DNA of 55,453 nt, taken from positions 1 through 55,453 of the forward strand of contig JASCIV010000068.1 in the NCBI GenBank assembly GCA_030374735.1, given 5' to 3'. The notes under the pieces were generated by a model. It had not been told where the DNA came from, searched no databases, and worked only from the letters and a program-made list of their open reading frames with translations. Positions within the stretch are counted from its first letter, which is position 1; the number at the start of each line of letters is the position of its first letter. The DNA is from Gracilaria caudata (taxonomy: Eukaryota; Rhodophyta; Florideophyceae; Gracilariales; Gracilariaceae). A program made the translations under genes and the position numbers. This document shows, piece by piece, positions 30,601 to 40,006 of the stretch.

Positions 30601-32223
30601 TTCGGTAGGTCCATCATAATCCGATCTTTCTGCATAAGCCTTCCGGCGTCTTCCATACGAATTGTACTCATGAACCCTCGAGTCTTGAGGAGAGTAACGA
30701 TGCGCACGCTCACGACGAGACGGGCTGCTGCGGCGACGCTCGTAACCGTTGCTTGTTGTTTCCAAGGATCGAGAGGATGAACGAAGTCGTCCTGCTGGGG
30801 AAGATGCAGGGAAAGCATTGGCACCTGGAGCCTCGGCAGAGGCACGAGATGCAACTGTAGATCTGTAGTTGCGCCGTGAAGAATGCTGAGTAGGAACTGA
30901 AGTCGAAGGCGGGGAAGTTCGGGCAGGAGTTCGGTCTGATGCAGAATCCTGGAACGAGGGTGCAGCCGAAAGCGAATCCTTGACGTCTGAGGCTTTCAAA
31001 GAAGCCTGGCCATCTCCCTCTTCCGTAGAGAAGACTCCTCCCGAGCTGCCTCGACCCTGTACGGGAGAAACAAAGCTGCTGGTTCCTGTCGATACGGGTT
31101 GCTCCGTCTCCTCACGCGAGCGTTGCAAGACAACGGGACGCGAGCTTTGATGTTCCGGTACCGGGGATGCATTCCGTGGTCTCGAACCAGTGTCCCGCCT
31201 CTCCGCCTTCCCAGAGAGGTCGGACGGAGGCGTGATGTGAACTGGAGTGCGTCGTGATACAGCTGGATCAGCGCAGCGAGACCCCAGTCTCCCAGAATCG
31301 GCTTGTTCATCCGCTCGGCGACGCTCTTCTTTTAACCGGAGCCTCTCTTCAAGCTCCCGTAGTTTCTTAGCAGCGCGTTCTTTCTGAATTCTCTCCCGCT
31401 CAGCTTCTGCCTTTCGCCGAGCTTCCTGAGCCATTTCCGCTTTCGTCTTCATGATGTTCTTTTGCTCCTCTAGAAGCTTCAAATCAATACCGACCGAAGC
31501 TGATCCAGGTGGAAGTTCATTCTCACGCATTCGCGCCGTTGGACGTCCTCTTGAGTCGCTTAACCTCTCCATTTGTTGCAGCTTGATTGCATGAGCCCAG
31601 TGCGCAGCTGGAGGTGGAACTACGTTTCTCCTCTGCGGCCCATGACCCGGTATTATACGCGGAGTAACAGGTACTGGGGAGTGTGGTAGCGACGGAGTAG
31701 TACGAGGGGGGGGCGGTGGAACGTCAGGAATATTCACTTCGGGTAAAGAAACTTCTGCCGTAAAGTCCATTCCATTGTCATCCTCTGCCCAATCGTCCTC
31801 CTCGACGACAGGCTTCGCAGAAGCAGTGGTCGGGGATGTAGAAGGCTTTGCTAGAACTGGTTCAGGCCTGTCGTCACTGTCTTTCCCAGCTTTCGCTTCT
31901 TCAGTTTTCTTGGTGCTCTTTGTAGCATTTCCCAGCGGAGGGAGGCTGGGACGGGAGAGTTCGGGGAAGTCGGGTTGTGTGCGCACTCGCAATCCGGCAC
32001 CGCCCCAGGCGGTTTTGGAGCCCGATGATCTCTCATCATGTTTCTCCTCTTCACGGGCCTCTTCGATTGCGTCAGCACGGGGACTAGCCCATTTTGCACC
32101 GGCACCGGCAATACCACCTCCTGCTCCGTCCCCACCTGCTTCACGACGCAGGGATGGTAAGTTGAAGGGCAGTGGGGCTTTAGGAAATCGTCGAGTTGGA
32201 CCTAGATAGGATTGACGCTTCAT
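27655..32223 (-). CDS. BAT2/PRRC2/MOS1-like large RGG-box protein
   Basis: 1522 residues from the ATG at 32223; the frame is open 35 codons further upstream, but ATG at 32223 begins directly before the conserved part. The N-terminus has the BAT2 pattern: a basic start, PLPFNLPSLRREAGG, then GAKWASPRADA. An acidic segment follows (EEDDWAEDDNGMDF). At ~220-300 there is a charged helix (EAERERIQKERAAKKLRELE) typical of the family. Over 1000 residues of Ser/Arg/Gln-rich disorder follow, and an RG/RGG box lies near the C-terminus (RGRGARRGRGGYRGRGRGRG). Animal PRRC2 proteins work in stress granules and translation initiation; plant MOS1 regulates gene expression. Cytosolic or nuclear RNA binding is inferred. 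Confidence 0.7.
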   Translation of the reverse strand: MKRQSYLGPTRRFPKAPLPFNLPSLRREAGGDGAGGGIAGAGAKWASPRADAIEEAREEEKHDERSSGSKTAWGGAGLRVRTQPDFPELSRPSLPPLGNATKSTKKTEEAKAGKDSDDRPEPVLAKPSTSPTTASAKPVVEEDDWAEDDNGMDFTAEVSLPEVNIPDVPPPPPRTTPSLPHSPVPVTPRIIPGHGPQRRNVVPPPAAHWAHAIKLQQMERLSDSRGRPTARMRENELPPGSASVGIDLKLLEEQKNIMKTKAEMAQEARRKAEAERERIQKERAAKKLRELEERLRLKEERRRADEQADSGRLGSRCADPAVSRRTPVHITPPSDLSGKAERRDTGSRPRNASPVPEHQSSRPVVLQRSREETEQPVSTGTSSFVSPVQGRGSSGGVFSTEEGDGQASLKASDVKDSLSAAPSFQDSASDRTPARTSPPSTSVPTQHSSRRNYRSTVASRASAEAPGANAFPASSPAGRLRSSSRSLETTSNGYERRRSSPSRRERAHRYSPQDSRVHEYNSYGRRRKAYAERSDYDGPTENETRGEWLDRRRKKAETRDAVRSVIELIINRAVYGDRRRGRRVYSRKAGPNSSQGSRVKREASKRDSSADVGNSTPPLNLKVPNSTRQENGTRQPTTVSLESTSNQGHVSTSGKVSHLHRDEETQEFHHAENPLISRPQQPLPLREETLRQVPQRRVAPPPLRPAPWAPKANDAKRQQNVISPVTAQIRAEAAQQAAKATKTGSRTGQLSGDSLGVHIAPSSSSKSTEVLGTNSHPERSNQSEHARKGSDIALMSVKRTISRESLPSGLEHPYVPSSVNRLATSSAYKDDSVTIPPTLGGNVKVLMKPSTRRDPGKEGQGYVLAQNGNVAHTVHDSNQNMRSDFERSRGVARRGRGGKSEFARRSRREFSSESDEFAVNIDKRSGPAEVNRKQTRGSTEERVQQKPFEEDDGEESRAWAKGSRTSPPTSFDEITRAFLNQPAAFPLVGAPLLPSVPVVPVLRSCPPSGPSTSYGDVSNAWSENKQWTPSERHTEHVPAHWWKAASTSPDEDVSTENRDPTYREMVPPTDRPESFDAVGKSQDTDNITTKNGPSSLIRTEKHGNSLRSRSRKAYRHSRKSKRGILGSTEKILQGSSEDLQSGNHDTDKDMLNVAKPDVVEHDKMSSTPLMGKHSSVSGEIELVVGPVGSSKTSEIVTTTQLESAVEKRSGKEQRALLNAEGETSQDGVNEKRQTKKPTRSESGGAALSRKAQDPLINARKPRKSGSRGRRQHQGGLSKRETSKSEEEDRKSVNIKLVSDSRDSYVGANGNRDDLHSKDRQQNEVQEKSTTQTSKPNSAGVISISSTSGATECRNDGDGHHVGKTTDARIDDSSTAFRKPHRNAKNNTHARRSMDRTAPVKDSNEIYFIDTNNLKEDGAASKGSQVTSNVTTASSSNVESATNESSSNHLSNEPEKSTSGAALSFRGRGARRGRGGYRGRGRGRGRGRGRGLFRGKGRGNSYLPRSDGNGHGNRANVGDVKST

Positions 32224-33570
32224 CAGGGGACTGGAAACAACAAATTTATTTTGCCGCTTGGTTACTTGAATCCCGGAGGACTTTGTCAACGATGGAGAAA
32301 TTTCCCCACCGTCGAGTAACAACAACACAGCGGCGGAGTCCGTGGTCGTGTCGACGAAGTCTACCTTTGTACAGCTGACAAATGGCTACATACTAAAAAC
32401 TGGAAAACAAGAAAAATTGATCCGCATACTGTATCCTTTGCTTCGCTAGCTACTCGAAAGACTGTCAAGAATCATTTCGAAAGGCGCCTTTCTGTCCGAA
32501 AAATGGAATATATTGACACGCGCTTCCGAAATACAAAATGTGTTATTTCTTGTTTTTCCATAAAAAATTGCCCCCGTCGTGAGTTGGACGAATGATGGCG
32601 AAGCGTGGAATGCGCCGCCATAACTGGGTTGCCCCACTGCGGCCCACGCACATTCTCCAGTTGCGGTCGGTACCGATGGATAACCCGTTCAAACTGCCGC
32701 ATTATACACATTCCTTGTGGGATGATGTGTCAGGGATGCAGGGTGAAGGATAAAACCCTCTTCATGCGACCCACGACGGCGTATCTATTGGGCTTGTGCA
32801 CGATACAATGCGACGACCTTCCGACAAGACAATGTACTGTCCTTTATTGAAGCCACAGAAGTCACCCGGTGCGTAATGAACATCAAAGTGAGCCGATAAA
32901 AGAAGGCAAGCGACAGAAGGAAGATACCGAACGAGATTAAAGTTACTTGACTACCTTCTCGCACTATCTGCAACCTCTTAACTCAAATACTGATTTCTGC
33001 GTCTGTAGAGGACGTGTTTTGTAACGCATGGTTACTCGGGAATGTCAGAACCATCCAATGCGATTTGACATATGCAACAATCGGGGCGATTTGTTAGTCC
33101 ATTTGCAGACCCATACCTGTAGCTGTCTCGCATTTTTGCTTAATCTATAATCTAAGCGCAGAACCCTGCTTGGTGATGCGCCTGAGCGAAAGACGTCTTG
33201 GGCCTCTACGATCTACCATTGTGTAGCTCATTTTTCTTTTGAACTGAAATCAGCTACTGACGATTGACGACGTTTCTGGAGGGCTTCACCGGTCAGCATC
33301 GCAGTCGCACCAAAGAAGTAACTCTGGACACCCTACGGAAGCTTAGTAAATGAGTTTATGTACAACTGTTTTGCCATTAGAGATATTAGTTAGTAGTAAT
33401 GCTACACGATATCAAATTTCCCAATCTTCCTCGTTCTCTCAAACATATTGTGGTGATTAGTAAAGAACGAACCCGAAGCTTGCTGATGACCACAAGTTTC
33501 CCAATTACCTATGATTGCTGTACAGCGAGATGAAGAAGCGAATCAAGTTAAAACCGGTAGGACTTCGTTA
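32224..33570. other. Intergenic region upstream of the BAT2-like gene
   Basis: 1.35 kb holding the BAT2-like promoter and the 3' UTR of the kinase gene. Open frames at 32446-32973 have no recognisable similarity. No repeat was identified. Confidence 0.4.
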
Positions 33571-34446
33571 TCACTTTCCACGTTCTCTGTCTTTGCGCTC
33601 ACGGCGCCCCACTTGTTGTTTCAGCAAGGCATCCCTCTCGGCGTCGTAACCAACCGCAAACCACGGATGTCGCTTTACCTTCGATAGCGAGTAACGTTTC
33701 TTTGGATTCTTTTGCATAAGACGTTCCATCAGGTCCCTGGCACCATCCGACACATATTCCGGGTAATCTACAACACCTGCATTAACCTTGTCCAATAGAA
33801 CGTCGTCATCCTCATCGTAAAACGGTTGCTTTCCGGTTAGCATTACGTAAAGAATAATACCGCAGCTCCACGCGTCGTTCTTTCTACCGTCATAGTGCGT
33901 CTGATCACCGTTCCATACCTCTGGCGCACAGTAGTGAGGAGAGCCACAATTTGTTTTCAGCATGTGAGAGCCGTAGTCCTTCATTGCGCTGAAGCCGAAA
34001 TCTGTTATCTTCAGTTCTCCATTCTCACCGAGTAACAAGTTTTCGGGTTTGAGATCGCGGTGATAAATACCTCTGTGGTGGCAGTAGTGGACAGCGTCGA
34101 TTAGCTGATGAAAATACTTGCGGGCTACTTCCTCAGGTTGTCGCCCGTTTTTAACAATGCTTTCAAATAGTTCTCCGCCTCTAACGAGTTCCATGACCAG
34201 AAAAACCCGCTTTGGTGAATAAAGCACATCACTGAGGGCGACGATGTTGTGATGGTCCAAAGCTTTCATTATCGCAATCTCACGCTTGATATCCACATTT
34301 GCCTGAGCCTCATCTTGCAACACTTCCTTCTTCACTATCTTCACAGCAAACTGCTCGCCTGTGTCGCAGTTGACAGCCAGTTTTACCAGGCCGTAATTTC
34401 CCCTACCGAGCGTAGCTCCAAGTTCATAGGGTCCAACCCGAACCAT
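33571..34446 (-). CDS. Ser/Thr protein kinase, CAMK/SnRK (CIPK/AMPK-like) catalytic domain
   Basis: 291 residues, almost only a kinase domain. The glycine loop is GRGNYGLV (15-22). The ATP lysine is Lys36 in FAVKIVKK. The catalytic loop is HRDLKPEN (129-136), the Mg loop is DFG (149-151), and the activation segment holds TNCGSPHYCAPEVW. The PFYDEDDDVLL region and the HPWF ending are typical of the SnRK/AMPK/CIPK/MARK branch. No NAF/FISL, UBA, KA1 or EF-hand region follows; the protein ends with ~25 charged residues. All catalytic residues are present, so it should be active. Phosphorylatable Ser/Thr residues in the activation segment suggest control by an upstream kinase. Substrates are unknown. 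Confidence 0.93.
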   Translation of the reverse strand: MVRVGPYELGATLGRGNYGLVKLAVNCDTGEQFAVKIVKKEVLQDEAQANVDIKREIAIMKALDHHNIVALSDVLYSPKRVFLVMELVRGGELFESIVKNGRQPEEVARKYFHQLIDAVHYCHHRGIYHRDLKPENLLLGENGELKITDFGFSAMKDYGSHMLKTNCGSPHYCAPEVWNGDQTHYDGRKNDAWSCGIILYVMLTGKQPFYDEDDDVLLDKVNAGVVDYPEYVSDGARDLMERLMQKNPKKRYSLSKVKRHPWFAVGYDAERDALLKQQVGRRERKDRERGK

Positions 34447-37341
34447 TGCCTTTCAGCGGCAGCGAAAACCGTAAAAACTTTGTGCGAGAATACACGAGCT
34501 TGCAAACACAACTTCGGCAGGAATTCGGTTCTTCCTTGTCCTCGAAAGTGCCTAGAGTTCTCCGGATTGAAGCACGTAGATATTTCGTTAGAAGGAATAT
34601 AGTAGATACCAGAGGAATGGTGGTAACCAGATACTCTATCGCTCTCCGGCACAGACCGGTGCGAGCGAAGATGGCGTCAGATGGCGGCTCTGAAAGCCTC
34701 AGAGCGGCTGACCATCGTATCCTGGGTATAACAGCCCAAAATGAAACGTGACGGAGCGAGGTAGCATCCGGCACGTTGCACCACGATCCAGCAATGTGCG
34801 TTCGCCACGTGTCCACCAGTGGCATTGTTGAGTGCTACTGCGCGATTGGCTATCTGCTCAACTGCAAATTATGCATCGATCGAACGGTCGCGTGTGTAAC
34901 GATTCTGCACCGTGAAAAATCGCTCAGGTCAACGTCCCACGCACGCGAGCATTGGCGTTCACACATCGGGACACGTCCGTTTGATTTCTTTCCCGCCCTG
35001 CTCCACCGGGTGCTCCGTTCGGCTCTGTTTGGGTGCATCAGCTTGAATTTTGCTTCACCTCGCTTCTGCTCTCAGATTGCAGCTGCACGCGTTGTGTCCG
35101 ACGTCGTGAGTCCCACGAAAGCTAAAGGCAAGCAGCTTCCTTTGAGACTCAGCAGCGCCCAGAAATGCACATACGTGCAAATTGCCAAAGGCTTGCGTTG
35201 ATGTGATCAATCAAGTGATGAACAACCAAAGCGCTGAAGGATATCAGCTGGAACCCCTACTCCAATGCAGTAGACTAGAAATATCTGTAGCAACCAAAAA
35301 TTGAATAACAGCGGCTTTTAAAGATGCAGTTTCAGTGGTGTTCAAAATCTTCTCGAAAACGGTATAGGATATCATGTAGAACCTATATCCAAACTTGGAG
35401 GTACACAAGAAATCGCGGAATGTCAGTAGTACCACATTACTAAAGAAATGAGAGCAGGGGTATAATGCAATGTATTGCTATTGCAATATATTGCAATATA
35501 AAATAAATATTTTATATTGCAAGGGACTTGACAGATGCAATTAATATCGCAGCTTCATTTTGTATTGTTAAACGTATTGAGCTACGTTTTATATTGCACT
35601 CGATATTGCTTTATGCGAGAATTCACAACAGTGTCACACTATCACACCCTTCTCGATATGATAGTATGATACGGAACAAAACCTTGCAGCCGACCGCGCC
35701 TTATTTAGAGTAGGAGATAAGATGCAATATGCCTTGCGCTACGTTAGAAGTGACCAGCGTTTGCGTGTAAAATATTTCACATAAAAAATGTAAGGCACTG
35801 TTAAGGGTATAAACTTGGTCTTGAAATTCTTGGTATTCAAGTCTTCAAAGAATATAGCAAGATACCAAAACAAAAAAACATGAATGCTTAAGAGCCAAAA
35901 CAACAGCACCAACTACCGTCAGAACAGGTTCACGTCATTTCTGGAGAAAATGACGCGTGTCGTGAAAACTCTTACACTGTGCTGACAACCGGACAATTGC
36001 GAGAGTACAAGCCTAAAGAGAAAATGCTCAGATTGAACGTAACTGAGTTAAAAATAGAGGAGAGTGGGACAAGACCAATATATGGCGATGTGGCAAGCAA
36101 AAATTGGCACCCGTTGGCGAAACTAAAGTAAGAAACAGGCAGAAAACTAATTCACCAAGCCAACCCCTGCACCCAGTGAAGACATTCAACAACAGACGTC
36201 CGCGTTTAATGCCAAATATTTGCAAACTACCTAAACCAAACGACGAACGCTAGAGATTGAATGTGATACCCGAGCTAAAAATTCCAGCGACAACTTACAT
36301 GGCAACTTTGGATATAAAGCAACAAGATCAGCAGACGGAGAAAGCACCACCTGCAGCGTAGGAAAATTTTGAGGGAGTAGATCAAAGAAAACAGAAAAGA
36401 AGGGATAATGAATGAGGGAGAGAGAAAGGGCGAAAACGTTTACCGAATAAAGACTAGATGCGAATAGTTGCAAGGCTGTTTGTAGTTGTTGTTGTTTTTG
36501 TTGGATGGTTGTGGTGGTTGTGATTGAATCAAGCGGAGTGATGAATCGTGACTTGGCCACCCCTTTTAAAGACTTTTTGGACCCTCCATTCTGGCCTAAT
36601 TTGGCAAATGACGCTTTTTTTATCTTCTCAGTAACTTTGTGTAAATTTTGTGCGGGTGCAGTATAAGTCCTTGCCTTTTTTGCACTGATTCTCCGCACCT
36701 TCATATTTTTTGTAACCACAGAATTTGTCGGTAGTCTCCATGGCGAGAGATTGACTCTGGCTCACCACTTGGTTGACAATTTGTACAGTAAGCATTCTTT
36801 GCTGGCATTATTTGCAAATTTGCGAGGTTCTCTCGGACACCTAATCTGAAACCTGTCTTTTGGTACGTAACTGTTACGTACACTCTGCACCAAATCTTAG
36901 TGGAATCTATGGAGCGGTTATGGCTGCCACGAATAGAGTTGTAGAACCTTTGAACCCTACCTGTAATGGGTAGAAACCCCACCAAAATTCTTCTTCTTGA
37001 CGTGTTTTAAGGCAATCCAAATTCACTGCACATCACGTGATTGGTTACCGACTGCACAAAGAGACACTGCCCTGGTCCTTGAACTTACTCTTCCTGTGGT
37101 GGTGAATGGTCCCTGGATTGTCCCTGGGCACCGTTCGGGTCATTTACCTGACAAGGTATTGTTCTCGTAGGATGTTTTTCGCCGAATTTGGTCATGGTTG
37201 GAAGTACACGGAGGTACAAAGTGTTGGAAATACACGGAGGCGTTTTTTGGTGGCGTTTGTGCCCCCATTTTGAGCTTGCACGTGTATTTGTTCTCGCATG
37301 TCTGTGCGATCGCGCATGCTTGTTGGTATCGAAAGCTCACC
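34447..37341. other. Gene-poor, AT-rich region
   Basis: 2.9 kb without a supported gene. It includes a perfect palindrome at 35491-35522. Minus-strand open frames at 36231-36985 (one with a YCTNCQ pair) are compositionally odd and end in stops; they may be remnants of an element. Their identity is unknown. Confidence 0.35.
35491..35522. repeat. AT-rich perfect palindrome
   Basis: TTGCAATATAAAATA and its exact reverse complement are separated by AA. An extra copy of TTGCAATATA directly precedes it at 35481-35490. It lies in non-coding DNA and could extrude as a cruciform. Confidence 0.85.
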
Positions 37342-37698
37342 ATGTCTTCTTCATCTCCTCCCTCGCCTCCGTCGCTCCCCGCCGTGTACTCGCCGTCAGC
37401 CCCTCCACTGCCTCCGCTGGCTTTGCCCACTCCGCCCGCACCGGTTGCCGAAGGGGGTTCTTCGTCCTCCGTACAGTATATTCGTACTGTACGGGCTCCC
37501 TTCAGTCGTCGCACGCATCTTCAACGTCGTCCTCGGGACGGCGTCGCGATATTCCATATCTCGCGCGCCTACCTCGATGGCTTCGAGGAGGTGCTCCAAC
37601 TCGTGGAGCGCCTGTCGCGCGACGTGAACATTCTCGGGATTCTGTACCACCTGCGCGAACGAGCGCAGGCGCTACATGGCCGCTTCTTCGGTGAGTAG
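37342..37698 (+). CDS. Small proline-rich hypothetical protein (possible first exon)
   Basis: 118 residues from the ATG at 37342. The first ~45 residues are Ser/Pro/Ala-rich. The rest is a plausible folded or helical part (AYLDGFEEVLQLVERLSRDV then HLRERAQALHGRFF). No family was recognised. The frame ends at TAG just after GGTGAGTAG; the GTGAGT matches a splice donor consensus, so this may be a first coding exon that continues elsewhere. Compositional contrast with flanking AT-rich DNA supports coding, but evidence is modest. Confidence 0.4.
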   Translation: MSSSSPPSPPSLPAVYSPSAPPLPPLALPTPPAPVAEGGSSSSVQYIRTVRAPFSRRTHLQRRPRDGVAIFHISRAYLDGFEEVLQLVERLSRDVNILGILYHLRERAQALHGRFFGE

Positions 37699-37873
37699 TG
37701 TTTTAGAGTCGCATCTACTAGATGTAAGGATTCAGAGCGGTACGAGCGCCCGGTGGGGGAGGGCGCTCGGTCGCTCGTGGGTAAAAGAAGGGGAGGAAGA
37801 CGGCGTGAGTGGCGTTCATTGTGGTCGGTACGAGCCAATTCCCGCCATCCCCGTAATTATTCAGCAGCAGCAT

Positions 37874-37915
<42 letters not shown>

Positions 37916-38998
37916 AGCTTGCAGCCTATTGGCGGCTGCTGCAAGTGCTGCTTCTTCTTCTGCTGATTGGCTTGGCACTACGTCCACGTGGACAAAAACA
38001 GCAAATTAGACAAAAAATAAAACAAAAAAAGCAGCTATGCCAAATCAGCACTGAGTGCCAAGTCAGCACTTCTGTAAACTACACTAGAGAAAGCTAGTAT
38101 ATACTTTCTGCGTCTACGGCTCCAGTGCACCTCCCCTCTTCTCTGCTCAGCTCATTAGCAGACAAGTAGAGCTGTTTTTGTACCGGCAGCGCTGTCCTAA
38201 TCAGCTGGGCAGCGTGTCTCCTGTGGAACCGAGGCAAGGCCGAGCTCGTGTGCAGGTCGCAGCATGAATAGAACCACATTGATTTTCGGCGGGGAGAAAG
38301 GTATCAAATACGCAGACATCGTATATAAAGGTGAAAGATTGACGATGATAAGGTCGCCCAAGTGGCGGACCTAATGCCAGAATAGAAACTTCATTCATGG
38401 TATTCCAAAACAAGCCAAGTTGCTCCCCAATTCGTGGTGTACTCGACCACGTTCAAGAGGTATCGTACTGCAGCAGATCAAAAGGATGAATGGATTTGTT
38501 GATTACGCTCGAGTGATCGGGAAAGAGTAGAAAGTGGTTTGCAAGCTCGCTGACAATCGAAAGCGCATTCTTTTCGTTTGTAGTACAGTCAATACACCGA
38601 GTGCAGACAACGACGTACTGTGCCCAAAGAGGGAAAGATCTGCGCAGCACCCAGGCAGGGACTATGGAGCGTGTGACGGACGCTAGCAATGAGCCACGAG
38701 AAAGCGTGAAGCACCGGTAGTGGCGGAAGTACGATCCAAATGGGAACTAGCCGGCGAAGAAGAAGCTAGAGGGTACTCGAGGTTTACGATCTTCAGTTCT
38801 GCCCGCCAGGAGGTGCCTAGGTGTACCTCCGTGGGCAACAGCCATGTGTAGCCAGCAAAAAAAACAATCTACCTATTAAGGGGGTTCCACAAGAGCAACA
38901 ATACTGCAATGAAAACCCTACAGGTGGGAGCCTGCAATGCAGCCCGCACACCAACCATGCACCATGCAACACCTATGCACCCATCCGGGCGACCCTAC
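37699..38998. other. Gene-poor region with CAG microsatellite
   Basis: 1.3 kb. The only structure recognised is the CAG/AGC repeat at 37861-37915. Open frames reading the repeat as polyglutamine, polyserine or polyalanine are not supported as genes. Confidence 0.4.
37861..37915. repeat. (CAG)n microsatellite
   Basis: A run of about 17 CAG units with one CAT interruption near the 5' end. It lies ~165 bp after the small proline-rich ORF and is likely polymorphic. Confidence 0.95.
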
Positions 38999-39234
38999 CC
39001 CAGGCAGAACCTTCCGTCATTGAATCTTCATTCTCTCCTAAGTAAGACAACTAAATTTCTTAAATCTTCAAGGCATTCTCAATGCATTGAATTTTTTAGA
39101 AAATTTACCTTCAATAGATTCTCGTTGCATATAGATGCAATGAAGACTCAATGACGCACGACCAATTCTGATGAAAAAGAACTGAAAATCGTATGAGATT
39201 TCAATTCAGTTCGATTTAACGAGTTTTCCCTGGG
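38999..39234 (+). mobile_element. MITE-A copy 1 (236 bp, TSD TAC)
   Basis: Short non-coding element with terminal inverted repeats beginning CCCAGG (left CCCAGGCAGAAC; right, reverse-complemented, CCCAGGGAAAAC). The flanking trinucleotide TAC is duplicated at 38996-38998 and 39235-39237. A second copy of identical length lies at 39771-40006 in the same orientation. It has no coding capacity, so it needs a transposase in trans. A 3-bp target duplication resembles PIF/Harbinger elements, though those usually choose TWA. Confidence 0.8.
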
Positions 39235-39770
39235 TACCATTCCACCACATCGTTGAAAACTGCGGCGCTTACACCTTAACAGAAGCACTTTCAAAAGCCT
39301 GTCAAAATACAATCTCAAAGTCATGATAGTTCTCAAATAATGCGAAGGATATGGTTCAGCCTGCAAAGTCTCTCATAAATAGTGCGTGGAATACTATATG
39401 GGAGACGTATAAAATACAGATGGTAAGCAAAGGGGCATGATCTCCAAATTTTGGGAAACCGTTGAGTCCGGGAAAGAGTTACCTTTCGAGACTGGAGACA
39501 TGGACCTACAGGATGTGAATAGTCAGAAAAATGTTGATGGTTGAAGGTACGCACGAAAGGTTATGATTCTTACCGGTCTTGCTCTAAATCTCAATGGTCT
39601 GTGGGAGGAAGGTCAACTCTTCACAAATTTGCACGAGGTCGTAGCAAAGTATGACAATCACTTTGATGGTCCTCTTGTAATTGCGTGAAGTAATGAAAGT
39701 GACGTCCTTCTGCTACAGTAGGAACCCAAATTAATTTTTTCGTTTGCAAATAGTGTGGGCCACATCATTA
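39235..39770. other. Spacer between two MITE-A copies
   Basis: 536 bp of AT-rich DNA with no recognised feature. It is not part of the MITE, because both copies have complete ends. Confidence 0.4.
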
Positions 39771-40006
39771 CCCAGGCAGAACCTTCCGTCATTGAATCTT
39801 CATTCTCTACTAAGTAACACAGCTAAATTTCTTAAAAATTCAAGGCATTCTCAATGCATTGAATGTTTTAGAAAAATTACTTTCAATAGATTCTCGTTGC
39901 ATATAGATGCAATGAGGACTCAATGACGCACGACCAATTCTGATGAGAAAGAACGGAAAATCATATGAGATATTAATTCATTTCGATTTAACGAGTTTTC
40001 CTTGGG
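39771..40006 (+). mobile_element. MITE-A copy 2 (236 bp)
   Basis: Same length and orientation as copy 1 and nearly the same sequence, differing by scattered substitutions and small compensating indels. Ends are CCCAGGCAGAAC and GTTTTCCTTGGG. The flanks are TTA and CTA, a one-base mismatch from a 3-bp duplication. The open frame overlapping it gives a peptide resembling one in copy 1; this reflects the repeat, not a gene. Confidence 0.78.

Noticed and set aside
37753..38097. Open frames through the CAG repeat giving polyglutamine, polyserine or polyalanine
   Set aside because: All frames of a triplet repeat stay open; no coding sequence is supported on either side.
38909..39926. Two similar small peptides read from 38909-39154 and 39744-39926
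   Set aside because: Their similarity comes from the two MITE-A copies; the peptides have no start context or domain.
38999..40006. Interpretation of the paired 236-bp repeats as LTRs of a miniature LTR element
   Set aside because: Each repeat has inverted CCCAGG ends and its own flanking trinucleotide duplication, and a third copy occurs alone inside the gypsy RT.
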